Assembly: GCA_020437105.1 (NCBI GenBank)
Contig: JAGQWR010000095.1
Location: forward strand, 1-64,000
Reading direction: 5' to 3'
DNA from: Saprospiraceae bacterium
GTDB lineage: Bacteria > Bacteroidota > Bacteroidia > Chitinophagales > Saprospiraceae
Length of the DNA: 64,000 nucleotides
In this document: in pieces, positions 9,874 to 18,796 of the stretch
How positions within the stretch are numbered: the first letter of the stretch is position 1
Layout of the letters: the number at the start of each line of letters is the position of its first letter
Program-made: the position numbers and the translations under genes
The notes under the pieces: generated by a model
Seen by the model: only the letters and a program-made list of their open reading frames with translations
The model's database searches: none
Told to the model about the DNA's origin: nothing

Positions 9874-10017
9874 GGAGCTAAGGTATGATATTCGAAGATT
9901 TTTCCTTATTTCAAGAAACGATTATTGCTTTTACACGTTTATTCTTTGAGTCGGTTCAAGTTTCGTTTTTGGAGCTGCAAATATGAAATGGAAACAGGCC
10001 TTTAATAAAGAAAATTT

Positions 10018-11043
10018 ATGCGTACTCTATTTGTTTTTTTGCTTCTGCTTAGTGTGTTTCCCGTCCTTCTTTCCCAGACAATCGATTTTCCCGAGCAGCC
10101 TGCCACAGGCCCTGGCGGTATGGAATATGTGCATGAAGAATTGACCTTCCAGGATTTTGCACATAAACCGGATGGATACTGGTTGTTTGAACCTGCAGCC
10201 CCAGTTCCGGATTCTGCCCATGTCATTGTTTTTGTACATGGTTATGGCGGGTATAATCCCATGGTTTACGGCGCCTGGATCCGGCATTTGGTTCGAAAAG
10301 GAAACATTGTGATTTATCCCAGATACCAGCGAAATATGGTATTCCCGAGGCCCAATAAATTTGCGGATAATGTGGCACGGGCGATTGCCGATGCCCGGCA
10401 GGAATTAGAAAATGGGGATCATGTAAAACCGATCTGGGAAGATTTTGCCATGGTAGGGCATTCGTATGGCGGAGTGATCATTTCTGATCTCCTCATCAAC
10501 TCAGAAAGTTACGGTATTCCTGCCCCGGACGCTGCGATGATTTGCTCTTCCGGTACTTCCTGGCTAAAAGGTGGAAGGCTGGAGAATTATGGTGATATGC
10601 CAGCAGATGTAAACCTGGTGATCTTTGTAAGCGAGAATGATGGGGTTGTGGGCGAAGATTTTAGTCGCAAGGTTTTTGATGAAGCTGTGAACACCCCTTC
10701 CCGAATTATGCTCATTCAATCAGCCGATAGTCATGGTGACCAGGCAATCCTGGACGGGCACAACCAGCCCTATGCACTGGATGAAGCATTTGATAGCGGG
10801 GTTCGCAATTACACAGCAAAAAAGGCATTGCGTATTGCCTCAATTGATCCGGTAGATTACAATGGGTATTGGAAAGTGTTTGATACCTTGGTTTCCTGTA
10901 CCCGCTCCGGCGAATTTTGCCACGAGGCTTTTTGTGCCTGTCCGGATCAAATAGAGTTGGGGAACTGGTCTGATGGCACGCCTATAAAAGAATTGGAAGC
11001 GATCTTGCCTGCGCCTTCCGGCGAAAGCCAGGTTAGGAACTGA
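10018..11043 (+). CDS. Secreted alpha/beta hydrolase
   Basis: The 341-aa protein has a signal peptide (first 20 residues, ending LLSQ). It then shows an alpha/beta hydrolase core with oxyanion motif VHGYGGY (about 73-79) and nucleophile elbow GHSYGG with Ser149. A His in ADSHGDQA is a candidate catalytic base. The C-terminal 50 residues contain four cysteines (CTRSGEFCHEAFCAC), suggesting disulphides outside the cytoplasm. It is probably a periplasmic or surface esterase/lipase-like enzyme of unknown substrate. It is convergent with truB, overlapping it by 11 bp. Confidence 0.85.
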   Translation: MRTLFVFLLLLSVFPVLLSQTIDFPEQPATGPGGMEYVHEELTFQDFAHKPDGYWLFEPAAPVPDSAHVIVFVHGYGGYNPMVYGAWIRHLVRKGNIVIYPRYQRNMVFPRPNKFADNVARAIADARQELENGDHVKPIWEDFAMVGHSYGGVIISDLLINSESYGIPAPDAAMICSSGTSWLKGGRLENYGDMPADVNLVIFVSENDGVVGEDFSRKVFDEAVNTPSRIMLIQSADSHGDQAILDGHNQPYALDEAFDSGVRNYTAKKALRIASIDPVDYNGYWKVFDTLVSCTRSGEFCHEAFCACPDQIELGNWSDGTPIKELEAILPAPSGESQVRN

Positions 11044-11743
11044 CGGTTAGAGACTCGACCAGATCATCCAATTGCCAGGCTTCTGAAATATTGTAGGGTC
11101 CGATAGCTGTGCGGCGCAGGGCTGATAAATAGGCACCGCTATTCAGAGAGGCTCCCAAATCGTGTGCGAGTGATCGGATGTAGGTGCCTTTACTACAATG
11201 TACCTTAAAATCCACTTCCGGTAATTCGATACGGGTGAGTTCAAATTCGTGGATTTGCACCTCTCGTGCTTTTACTTCCAAAACAATTCCCTTCCGCGCT
11301 TTTTTGTAAAGCGGTTGTCCGTCAACCTTAATGGCAGAAAACATGGGGGGAATCTGACTAATATCTCCGGTTAGTGCTGCTGCTGCTTCCTGAAGTTGCC
11401 GGGGGGTAATATGTTTGTATGGAAATTCAGCATCCACCTCTGTTTCAGCATCATAAGAGGGGGTGGTGCCTCCGAGTATCAGGGTGCCTTCATAATATTT
11501 GGGCAGTCCCTGAAAGGTATCAATGTTTTTTGTAGCTTTTCCGGTACACAGAATGAGTAGTCCGGTAGCCAGCGGATCCAGTGTTCCGGCATGACCGACC
11601 TTGATCTTTTTTACCCCCAATAATTGTTTTAGCCGGTAGCGTACTTTATTCACTACATCAAAGGATGTCCATCCTTTGGGCTTGTCAACTAATAACATGC
11701 GTCCTTCCAAATAACTACTCGGGAGTGGGTCGTCGCTGGGCAT
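11033..11743 (-). CDS. truB: tRNA pseudouridine(55) synthase
   Basis: It makes pseudouridine 55 in the T-loop of tRNAs. The 236-aa protein has the TruB core motif GHAGTLDPLATGLL with catalytic Asp56, the N-terminal LLVDKPKGWTSFDVV and the SKGTYIRSLAHDLG motif. It lacks a long C-terminal PUA extension, as is usual for Bacteroidota. It is the last gene of the leftward ftsX - DUF3098 - uppP - truB run, 29 bp after uppP. Confidence 0.97.
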   Translation of the reverse strand: MPSDDPLPSSYLEGRMLLVDKPKGWTSFDVVNKVRYRLKQLLGVKKIKVGHAGTLDPLATGLLILCTGKATKNIDTFQGLPKYYEGTLILGGTTPSYDAETEVDAEFPYKHITPRQLQEAAAALTGDISQIPPMFSAIKVDGQPLYKKARKGIVLEVKAREVQIHEFELTRIELPEVDFKVHCSKGTYIRSLAHDLGASLNSGAYLSALRRTAIGPYNISEAWQLDDLVESLTVSS

Positions 11744-11772
11744 TTTTAAATCTTTGCTGTGCTATAAATGTG

Positions 11773-12567
11773 CTACTGATAGTAAGCAATCAAAGCAATG
11801 ATGGCTACTACAAAACAATATAGGGAGAAATAAGCCAATTTGCTTCTCCGCACCAGGCGGATCATCCAGGTGCAAGCCCATATTCCGGTGATGAAAGCAG
11901 CTGTAAAACCGATAACCAATGGGGCAAAATCGATTTGATGGCTGCTTAATTCGCCCCCTAATATGTCCTTGGCCATTTTACCCAGGATTAGAGGTACTAC
12001 CATCAAAAAGGAAAAACGGGTGGCTTTTTCCCGGTCGATCTTTAACAAGACTGAAGTAGAAATAGTTGCCCCGGAACGGGAAATTCCCGGAAGGATAGCG
12101 ATAGCTTGTGCAATTCCGATGAGGATTGCGTCCTTCCATTCCACCTGGCGCTCTGTTGTTTTCGCCTTATCGGCTAAAAACAATAGGAGGCCGGTAACCA
12201 TTAACATGAGGGCAACTAAAGGGATTCGTTTGGTAAAAAGTTCCTCAACAGCATCTTCCCAGATAAGCCCTACAAGGGCAGCCGGGATCATCGAAACGAT
12301 AATCAGCAAGGAGAATTTTGTGGCTTCATTCCATTTAAAGGAAAACAATCCGCGAAGGATTTCCAGAACCTCCTTTCGGAAGACCAGTAAAGTGGCCAGG
12401 GCCGTGGCTGAATGCAGCACAATGGTCATCAGGAGACTGTCTTGAGCCAGACTGTGATCGTTCAGGAAATACTTTGCCAGTTCGAGGTGACCGCTACTGC
12501 TTACAGGCAGGAACTCTGTTAGACCCTGGATAACACCCAGAATCAAGGCTCTCAATAAGACATCCAT
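11773..12567 (-). CDS. uppP: Undecaprenyl-diphosphate phosphatase
   Basis: This integral membrane enzyme (BacA/UppP) dephosphorylates undecaprenyl pyrophosphate, recycling the carrier for peptidoglycan and other surface glycans, and can confer bacitracin tolerance. The 264-aa protein shows GVIQGLTEFLPVSSSGHLEL (residues 11-30), with the essential Glu and Ser-rich loop, and the second active-site motif LPGISRSGATIS. About 8 membrane helices are apparent. It starts 9 bp after the DUF3098 gene, so it is in the same operon. Confidence 0.97.
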   Translation of the reverse strand: MDVLLRALILGVIQGLTEFLPVSSSGHLELAKYFLNDHSLAQDSLLMTIVLHSATALATLLVFRKEVLEILRGLFSFKWNEATKFSLLIIVSMIPAALVGLIWEDAVEELFTKRIPLVALMLMVTGLLLFLADKAKTTERQVEWKDAILIGIAQAIAILPGISRSGATISTSVLLKIDREKATRFSFLMVVPLILGKMAKDILGGELSSHQIDFAPLVIGFTAAFITGIWACTWMIRLVRRSKLAYFSLYCFVVAIIALIAYYQ

Positions 12568-12576
12568 TCGGGTAGA

Positions 12577-12909
12577 TTACTTTTTGAAAATTGCGTAAAT
12601 TTCTACTCCGAGTCCGGCCAGGATAACCATAGGTGCAAGCACTGTGCGCCGGAAGCTGTAAATCTGGCTTTCATCCCAGTTGTTCGGGTCATCCATACCG
12701 CCACCGGCCATTAAAAGCATGCCGAGAATAATCAATACGGCACCAATACCCATCCACATATAATGATCTTTTCCAAAGATCATTTCGGATGTAGGTTGCT
12801 GGCGGGATCCGGCGGGACGTCTGCGAGGTGTCCGGTTTTGATTCGGATTACTTTTTGAAGGTTGAGTTGTTACAACTACCTTCTTCCGGGATTGATTGGG
12901 TTTACTCAT
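12577..12909 (-). CDS. DUF3098 membrane protein
   Basis: This 110-aa protein has a basic, Pro/Gln/Arg-rich N-terminus (about 40 residues) and then two membrane helices separated by a short loop with GGGMDDPNNW and YSFRRTVLAP, matching DUF3098. The family is confined largely to Bacteroidota and is almost always found between ftsX and uppP, as here. Function is unknown; the position hints at a link with division or cell-wall lipid recycling. Confidence 0.9.
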   Translation of the reverse strand: MSKPNQSRKKVVVTTQPSKSNPNQNRTPRRRPAGSRQQPTSEMIFGKDHYMWMGIGAVLIILGMLLMAGGGMDDPNNWDESQIYSFRRTVLAPMVILAGLGVEIYAIFKK

Positions 12910-12961
12910 TGATATAATTCTTCTGTTAGATCAGTCAACTGTTTGAGCCTGTTGGCAATGG

Positions 12962-13846
12962 CTAATAAACTTCATCAATACGCATTTTAAGGTACTTGTT
13001 GACCGTAAAATAAGTACTGCCAATATTGATGGCTATTCCAAATAGGAGTAAGCCTCCAAATAGGATACTGATCAGGGACCAGTCCTGCAATTCGCGAAGA
13101 TCGGGAAATTTTTCCTGTAACCAGAAAAGAATAGCAGTTAGCATAGCAATAGCAATAATACTGCTCCATGCTCCCAATCGCACCGACTTCCAGATAAAGG
13201 GTCTGCTTATAAATGCCCAGGAGGCTCCGGCCAACTCCATGTTCTTGATCAACATCCGGTTGGCATACAGCGCCAGTCGGATCGTATTATGGATTAGTAC
13301 AAATGCAATAAAGAGAAAAAATACGCCAAACCCAAGTGCCATCCAGCTAATTCGGCGCAGGTTGTTTTCGAGCAAATCGACGACCTGTTCCTGATAATAG
13401 ACATCGCTGACTGTGGGTTCCAATCGCCAGACCGACCGAATTAAATCCAGACTATCGGTACGCATATAATCAGAATTTACATTAAACAGCAGGATGTCGT
13501 GCAACGGATTGGGCAGATTCAATTTCATGAATTCTTCACCGAAATCTTCTCTCAAAAGATCCAGTGCATCTTCCTTGCTAATGTATTTCATGCTACCGGC
13601 TTTCAGGTAGGGTGCTTTTTGCAGCTGTGCCTGAAGTTGTTCGATTTGCTCCGAATCTGTGGCATCTTTCAACTCGATCATGACATTGATCTTTTCCTTG
13701 AAATAATCTACCAACTGTCTGGATTGCAAAATGAACATGCCAAAAAGCCCCAGTACAAATAATACCATGGCCACACTTCCAATAGCATAGAAGTAGTTGG
13801 GCTTTGATTTTGGCCCACCATTGGAAGAATTAGTTTGGCTTGCCAT
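12962..13846 (-). CDS. ftsX: Permease-like cell division protein FtsX
   Basis: The 294-aa inner-membrane protein has one N-terminal helix (about 20-42), an extracytoplasmic domain (45-170) and three C-terminal helices, the FtsX/MacB permease topology. In other bacteria FtsX pairs with the ATPase FtsE and activates peptidoglycan hydrolases at the septum. No ftsE is adjacent, which is common in this phylum. It leads the division/cell-wall gene run through truB; lepB lies 21 bp upstream and is probably co-transcribed. Confidence 0.93.
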   Translation of the reverse strand: MASQTNSSNGGPKSKPNYFYAIGSVAMVLFVLGLFGMFILQSRQLVDYFKEKINVMIELKDATDSEQIEQLQAQLQKAPYLKAGSMKYISKEDALDLLREDFGEEFMKLNLPNPLHDILLFNVNSDYMRTDSLDLIRSVWRLEPTVSDVYYQEQVVDLLENNLRRISWMALGFGVFFLFIAFVLIHNTIRLALYANRMLIKNMELAGASWAFISRPFIWKSVRLGAWSSIIAIAMLTAILFWLQEKFPDLRELQDWSLISILFGGLLLFGIAINIGSTYFTVNKYLKMRIDEVY

Positions 13847-13867
13847 TAAAAGGAATTTCCCGCCAAA

Positions 13868-15466
13868 TTAATCATAATTGTTGGCCTTCCGGAATATCCG
13901 GTTCCAATTGATGCCGTTGCTCATGCTTCCGTTTTTAGTAGAGAACCAGATAAACAATGGTTTTCCTACTACGTGGTCTGCCGGCACAAAGCCCCAAATC
14001 CGGGAATCTTCAGAATTGTGGCGGTTATCACCCATCATCCAGTAATAGTCCTGGGTGAAGGTATAACTGGTGGCTTCCTGGCCGTTTATCAGATACTTTC
14101 CGCCACTAATCTGGAAGGAATTTCCTTCATAAACTTCAATACAACGGCGATATGTGTTTACAGTAACTTCATTGAGCGGTATGCTTGCTCCTTTTTTGGG
14201 AACATACAGCGGACCATAATTGTCAATTGTCCAGTCCTGGTTATGTCGCAAATCGTAGGGGAAAACCATATTAGGAGAATTCCGTACGCTGGCGATGTCA
14301 ACGCGTTCAACCTGAACACTGGGGTCCATGCCCTTAATGAGTTCTACCTGCTCATTATTTAGATGCAGGTATAGAAGTCCGGGAGATGCACTGGCAATAT
14401 CCGAACTTGGTCCGCCGAGGATACCCCAATCTTCAAAAACGGAGGTATTGAGTTGCCCTTGGTAAGTAACCTTATATAGAAACTGAATCTTTTCCGGATT
14501 GCGGGAAATAGCTCCATTTATATAGAGCTGGCCATCCCTGATTTGTAGTGTGTCTCCGGCAATAGCTACACATCGTTTGATATAATGGTCCTTTTTATCG
14601 ACCGGGCGTGTAATCAATTGGCGGCCACGCACTTCACTTTGTAAGCCGGGATTTCTCCGAACATCATATACACTAAAGGCTCTGCTTGGTGTCAAATAGA
14701 TGCTGTCTCCTTCCGGGTAATTGAATACCACGAGGTCATTTCGGTCAATTTTCTCTAATGCTGGTAAGCGCCAGAAGGGGAGGTTTGGTTTTTCCAGATA
14801 AGACTCGCGGTTTAGTACCGGAATCCGGTTGTGGAGCAGCGGAATCATCAAGACCGTTTTGGGGGTCCGAATGCCATAATGTGCCTTACTCACAAAAAGA
14901 TAATCACCTACCAATAAGGTGCCTTCCATGGAAGGTGTTGGGATTACATAGGCTTCGATCAAAAACATACGGATAAAAGCAGCTGCAAAAACAGCAAAGA
15001 TGATGGCTTCTGCCCATTCCCGTGCGGGGCCTTTTTTGAAGGGGTTATTGGCTTCCAGTTTTTTGAGCTGGCGGGCATTTTCACTTTTACGCGCTTCTTC
15101 TATCTGTGCATAATAGGCCTTTTCCTGTTCCACAATCGGCCCTGCATATTGGTCTTCCTTGTTCTTGCCAATCAGGAAAAAGGAGGCTGGCGCATAAACG
15201 ACTGAGCCAACAGCTTGCAGGAAACTGTGTTTGCCGAAACAACGCACCAGATCAATACACATGCCTGCGTAGATGAAAATATTGACTACCGGGAAAAGCA
15301 GCCAAAGGGCATAGCGTTCTTTTCGTCCGATTAATTTTGCCCAGACAGCAAAATTGAGACCGGGAACCAGTCCTTTCCAACCTGCTTCGCCCGCTTTATT
15401 GAAAACGAAGTACAAGCTGATGCTCAAAAGCAGGTAGGATATCAACAGAAAAATTAAAATGGTCAT
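13868..15466 (-). CDS. lepB: Signal peptidase I, enlarged Bacteroidota form
   Basis: It removes signal peptides from exported proteins at the inner membrane. At 532 aa it is much longer than E. coli LepB (324). Residues 1-105 carry several membrane helices, followed by a charged helix (110-150). The catalytic domain then starts with PTPSMEGTL, nucleophile Ser179. The general-base Lys297 sits in YIKRCVAIAGDTL. A long insertion (about 300-460) precedes the final MMGDNRHNSEDSR motif. The TATTTTTG -7 element at 15509-15516 suggests that transcription of the lepB-ftsX run starts here. Confidence 0.95.
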   Translation of the reverse strand: MTILIFLLISYLLLSISLYFVFNKAGEAGWKGLVPGLNFAVWAKLIGRKERYALWLLFPVVNIFIYAGMCIDLVRCFGKHSFLQAVGSVVYAPASFFLIGKNKEDQYAGPIVEQEKAYYAQIEEARKSENARQLKKLEANNPFKKGPAREWAEAIIFAVFAAAFIRMFLIEAYVIPTPSMEGTLLVGDYLFVSKAHYGIRTPKTVLMIPLLHNRIPVLNRESYLEKPNLPFWRLPALEKIDRNDLVVFNYPEGDSIYLTPSRAFSVYDVRRNPGLQSEVRGRQLITRPVDKKDHYIKRCVAIAGDTLQIRDGQLYINGAISRNPEKIQFLYKVTYQGQLNTSVFEDWGILGGPSSDIASASPGLLYLHLNNEQVELIKGMDPSVQVERVDIASVRNSPNMVFPYDLRHNQDWTIDNYGPLYVPKKGASIPLNEVTVNTYRRCIEVYEGNSFQISGGKYLINGQEATSYTFTQDYYWMMGDNRHNSEDSRIWGFVPADHVVGKPLFIWFSTKNGSMSNGINWNRIFRKANNYD

Positions 15467-15508
15467 TGCTTATTAGAGTTTCTTTGACCGGATAGTTGCC
15501 GGCGGCTG

Positions 15509-15516
15509 CAAAAATA
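15509..15516 (-). promoter_or_regulatory. Candidate -7 element for lepB
   Basis: TATTTTTG read leftward matches TAnnTTTG and lies 43 bp upstream of the lepB ATG. No clear -33 element is seen. Confidence 0.35.
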
Positions 15517-15583
15517 AAAGAAAATCACGTGAAGATGGGGAGAGAATAACAGAAGGTGGCATTTACTCGACTAGAATCTAAAA

Positions 15584-15943
15584 TCAATCTACCACATAAC
15601 CTTCAATATAGATGCGTTCAGCTTTTCGCTGGCCGCTAAAATAGACTTTAATTAATTCCTTAAAATAGCCTTCTTTTTTCGGGATATACCAAATGACCAG
15701 TTGGGCTGTGCTATCTGGTGGAATGGCTTCTTCCGACCAATCAGGGGCTGTACATCCGCATCCTGGCCGGACAGCCTCAATAATGATGGCCGAATCGCTG
15801 ATGTTTCGAAACTCAAAAGTGGTTTGTACTTCATCGCGTCCCTGGAGGTCGCCAAAGTCAATGGTCATTGGCTGCAGCCACTCTACAATTGGTGCCGGGT
15901 CTGTCAGAAAGGAAGTCAGTGCTAGTAAGAAAAATAGTTTCAT
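15584..15943 (-). CDS. DUF1573 domain protein
   Basis: The 119-aa protein has a short signal peptide and one DUF1573 beta-sandwich, with the family pattern DFGDLQGRDEV, FRNISDSAIIIEAVRPGCGCTAP and a final IYIEGYVVD. The Cys-Gly-Cys (PGCGCT) is characteristic. The family is abundant in Bacteroidota, exported, and resembles ASPM/SPD-2-like Ig domains; function is unknown. It starts 6 bp after the DUF2452 gene ends, so the two are probably co-transcribed. Confidence 0.9.
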   Translation of the reverse strand: MKLFFLLALTSFLTDPAPIVEWLQPMTIDFGDLQGRDEVQTTFEFRNISDSAIIIEAVRPGCGCTAPDWSEEAIPPDSTAQLVIWYIPKKEGYFKELIKVYFSGQRKAERIYIEGYVVD

Positions 15944-15949
15944 GCCTGC

Positions 15950-16420
15950 TTATTTTTCGGTTAGAATGCGTTCCGGGTCTCCATTGGTAATTTCCCAGGT
16001 ATGATCTGCTAACAGTCTTACGCTGGCTATAAACTGGTACGGTGGTTTTGCTCCCCATTCTACCGGACTTACCATGGAGAGCACAAACCGGCTATTAGAA
16101 CGCTGATAGAGGTGGTACCCGTGCCCAATAAGTGGTTTAAAAGGTGTTTCGGCCTGATAGATGCGTTCACTAATCAACACGCGGGCCTGAATTTTTTTTG
16201 CCTGGCTGGCTAATAATTCGATCTGCTCCCGGATTTGGCCGAGTTGCATATCTGTTTGATCGTACATCGAACTTAGGGCAAGCCCTTTTACTCTGCCTCG
16301 GTCTATTGGTTTGATAAGCGCTCCACCCACTGTGTGGGCATAGGGGAGGAGGTGGGGATTTTCGGCAATCTTATCGGGGTCAATCGGATTAATAAATGGT
16401 TCTTCCGGATGTTCTTTCAT
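15950..16420 (-). CDS. DUF2452 protein
   Basis: This 156-aa soluble protein has no signal peptide. It opens with FINPIDPDKIAENPHLLPYAH and continues with a helical stretch (MYDQTDMQLGQIREQIELL) and a C-terminal beta region (GYHLYQRSN, LSMVSPVEWG), matching DUF2452. Function is unknown. It is followed 6 bp later by the DUF1573 gene. Confidence 0.88.
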   Translation of the reverse strand: MKEHPEEPFINPIDPDKIAENPHLLPYAHTVGGALIKPIDRGRVKGLALSSMYDQTDMQLGQIREQIELLASQAKKIQARVLISERIYQAETPFKPLIGHGYHLYQRSNSRFVLSMVSPVEWGAKPPYQFIASVRLLADHTWEITNGDPERILTEK

Positions 16421-16497
16421 ATACAGTCCGTCTTACTTGTTTTTGCAAAGGTAACATACCCGTCAGGAATTGGTTTTAACCAGGGCCGAAATTAAAA

Positions 16498-16526
16498 AAT
16501 CCGGATGTGCAGAGCACACCCGGATT
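16498..16526 (-). terminator. Rho-independent terminator of the coiled-coil gene
   Basis: Read leftward, AATCCGGGTGTGC - TCT - GCACATCCGGATT forms a 13-bp stem with one mismatch, followed by TTTTAATTT. It lies about 60 bp past the stop at 16585. Confidence 0.75.
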
Positions 16527-16584
16527 AGGCACTAGTTAATAGGATGGTTTTATTTTGACGTCTGAATCATCAGACGGTTACATT

Positions 16585-17574
16585 TTATTTAAGTTCGAAG
16601 TTACTGCTACCGGCCAGGAAACCTTTGTTGTAGATTTCTACTTCGTAGGTACCTTCCTGGAAAGTTACGTTTGGTTCCCAGATGAAGCAAAGCTGTGTTT
16701 CATCCTGAGAGTAGTTATACTCCTTAATCTGTGTATAGCGAATTTGCTCGTTTGTCTGGCTATTGGTCATGATACCGGATCCAAGACCTTCAATGGCCAG
16801 TGTTTCGCCAGTTGGGCTGATAATCCGAACATAAAACTGCTCGCGACCAGGTTCTGTAATTTCGTTGATGGTTGTTTCAAAACAAACTTTCAACTGATCT
16901 ACATTTTTCGCGTATTTTTTCTTTACAGTTTTACCAGCATCTTTGGTCATCAAACCAGTCACATCAATATTTTCCACTTTTACGACAGAAGCGTAATTAA
17001 CTGTGCGGCTGAGGTTTTGATTTTGAGATTCCAGTTCTTCTTTCTCACTTACCAATGCAGCGCGAGCAGTAGAAAGCTCCTGATTAGCAACTTTTTGTTG
17101 TTCTAAATCGCCTGAAAGCATTTCCTTGTCGGAAGCCAACTGCGTATTCTCTGAGGCAAGCATTTCATTTTGCTCTTTCAGTGTGTTGATCTCTGCCAGG
17201 TATTGCTCTACCTGTGCATTCAGCTTTTTGATCTCGCTGCGTGCTTTTGTCAGATTGCGACCGTCGCTGATCAAATTGTCAATCTGTGTTTTCTGAGCTG
17301 AAAGCTCCGCCGTTTGTTGGTCAATCAGCGCGTTCATCTCTTCATTGTCGCTGCGCTGTTGCTCCAGATCTGCTAATGCCTGGTCGTATTTCTCATTTAA
17401 TTCCTGCTGCAGTTGCTGGGCTTCCTGCAGTTCTACACCCTGTTGAGTGACTTTCTTGTCTAATTTGAATTTGTTAAAAAGCAATACAGCATTAACTGCC
17501 AGTAAGGCTACAACTACTACAGCAGCAATTGCGATCAGACGTTGTTTTGAATTATTTGAACTATTCGTGGTCAT
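16585..17574 (-). CDS. Membrane-anchored coiled-coil protein
   Basis: The 329-aa protein starts at ATG 17574, with a basic/Ser-Asn N-terminus and one membrane helix (about 13-30). A long Gln/Glu-rich coiled coil follows (35-190, heptads such as LQEAQQLQQELNEKYDQAL). A compact C-terminal beta domain (about 195-329) contains CFETTINEITEPGREQFYV and ends in an NFELK strand. The layout suggests an inner-membrane protein projecting a coiled coil with a globular head; the side of the membrane is unclear. An in-frame extension to 17616 uses a weaker start and adds a charged peptide before the anchor. I do not recognise the family. Confidence 0.8.
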   Translation of the reverse strand: MTTNSSNNSKQRLIAIAAVVVVALLAVNAVLLFNKFKLDKKVTQQGVELQEAQQLQQELNEKYDQALADLEQQRSDNEEMNALIDQQTAELSAQKTQIDNLISDGRNLTKARSEIKKLNAQVEQYLAEINTLKEQNEMLASENTQLASDKEMLSGDLEQQKVANQELSTARAALVSEKEELESQNQNLSRTVNYASVVKVENIDVTGLMTKDAGKTVKKKYAKNVDQLKVCFETTINEITEPGREQFYVRIISPTGETLAIEGLGSGIMTNSQTNEQIRYTQIKEYNYSQDETQLCFIWEPNVTFQEGTYEVEIYNKGFLAGSSNFELK

Positions 17575-17986
17575 GGTGAAAAGGTTTTTTCTTTCTTTTA
17601 AATTTCCGCGCTCCAAGTTGGTTTAAGTGTTTGGTGGTGCGGATTTTGTTATCATCTGGAAAAGGTAGTTATTAAACGAAATGTTCGTTCAGGAAACTAT
17701 AAAATATCGAAATTTTTTTTAAGAATGTGTGTAACCTGTTGACTTTCAGTTTTTTGTAAAAAATCGATTTTTTTATTGATTTTTGAGTTTTGTGAATGCG
17801 AGTTTGAATATTTACCTTTTCGAAGTGTATAGAATCTGTTGGAATTTAAGAAATCACCGTTTTAACGGCTCCTTTTTCTCACATCAGGACGCAAAAAACC
17901 AGATTTGAGAAAGAGGATTTAGTTTTTAATTGATATCCAAAATGCAGAACAGGCTCTAAAGTATCTGTCAAATTAACCAAAATACT
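17575..17986. other. 412-bp A/T-rich divergent intergenic region
   Basis: This gap separates the leftward coiled-coil gene from the rightward exonuclease gene. It is very A/T-rich with T and A runs (17706-17790) and holds the palindromic element at 17831-17957. No full TAnnTTTG promoter match was found on either strand, and no convincing small gene. Confidence 0.5.
17831..17957. repeat. MITE-like palindromic-ended element, copy A (127 bp)
   Basis: The ends are imperfect inverted repeats (left AGAATCTGTTGGAATTT, right reading inward AGAGCCTGTTCTGCATTTT). It aligns with copy B at 45833-45994 over most of its length: CTGTTGG.ATT, then AACGGCTC.TTTTT, then GATTTGA.AAA, TAGTTTTTA.TTGA and the CAGGCTCT end. 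An internal hairpin CCGTT-TT-AACGG lies at 17857-17868. Copy A lacks about 35 bp found in copy B. No coding capacity. Confidence 0.6.
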
Positions 17987-18739
17987 ATGATTCAGTCGAT
18001 TGATATAGCGAAGGTGCTCTTTTTGGATGTGGAATGTGTCTCCGGAAAAGCGACTTATGATGACCTGGATCCGATTATGCAATCACTTTGGGACGGTAAA
18101 GCCCGATCCATTCTAAAACAAACAGACCCGGATCCGGATAAAGAAACGATTGCGGCCCTATATGAGGAGCGAGCAGGAATTTTTGCAGAATTCGGCAAAG
18201 CAATCTGTATCTCGGTCGGGATTGTCATTCGCGACAGCAATAAAAAACTACAACTTCGGCTAAAATCATTTGCCGGGGATTCTGAGAAAGAGGTATTGGA
18301 ATCCTTCAATCAACTAGTGAGCCAATATTATCCCGATCCAAGCAAGTTTTATTTCTGCGGACACAACATAAAAGAATTTGACATTCCCTATCTCTGCCGC
18401 AGAATGGTCGTCAATCAAATCCCTTTTCCGAAGCCCTTTCAGATCCAGGGCAAAAAACCCTGGGAGACGAATCATCTGCTGGATACCATGGAACTTTGGA
18501 AATTCGGTGACCGAAAAAATTATACCTCGCTGAAATTACTGGCTGGCGTGCTGGGCTTCCCCTCTCCCAAAGACGACATTGACGGCAGCGAAGTCGGTCG
18601 GGTGTATTGGAAAGAAAACGACCTAAACCGTATTTCCCACTACTGTGAAAAAGATGTATTGGCAACGACGCAGTTGTTCTTACGCTTTAAGTATATGCCG
18701 CTACTGGAAGAGGATCAGGTCGTATTTGTGGGAAATTAA
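17987..18739 (+). CDS. 3'-5' exonuclease related to the proofreading domain of PolB
   Basis: The 250-aa soluble protein has the DnaQ/RNase H-like exonuclease acids: Asp14-x-Glu16 in LFLDVECVSG, the Asp of HNIKEFDIPYL and the Asp of HYCEKDVLATTQLF. It matches the predicted 3'-5' exonuclease family related to DNA polymerase B (DNA_pol_B_exo2). A role in DNA repair or RNA/DNA end trimming is likely but untested. It stands alone, ending at a bidirectional terminator whose stem contains its stop codon. Confidence 0.9.
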   Translation: MIQSIDIAKVLFLDVECVSGKATYDDLDPIMQSLWDGKARSILKQTDPDPDKETIAALYEERAGIFAEFGKAICISVGIVIRDSNKKLQLRLKSFAGDSEKEVLESFNQLVSQYYPDPSKFYFCGHNIKEFDIPYLCRRMVVNQIPFPKPFQIQGKKPWETNHLLDTMELWKFGDRKNYTSLKLLAGVLGFPSPKDDIDGSEVGRVYWKENDLNRISHYCEKDVLATTQLFLRFKYMPLLEEDQVVFVGN

Positions 18740-18767
18740 AAATTCCTCCAAGGGGGAGGAATTTTTA
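18737..18767. terminator. Bidirectional terminator between convergent genes
   Basis: A perfect 13-bp stem TAAAAATTCCTCC / GGAGGAATTTTTA with loop AAGGG gives T-tracts in both directions. It starts on the stop codon of the exonuclease gene and serves the leftward gene ending at 18797. Confidence 0.85.
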
Positions 18768-18796
18768 ATTTTTAAAAGATTCAAACGATCTCAGCC

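Noticed and set aside
17879..18082. Leftward 67-aa frame in the divergent gap
   Set aside because: It lies partly in the MITE-like element and partly antisense to the exonuclease gene.
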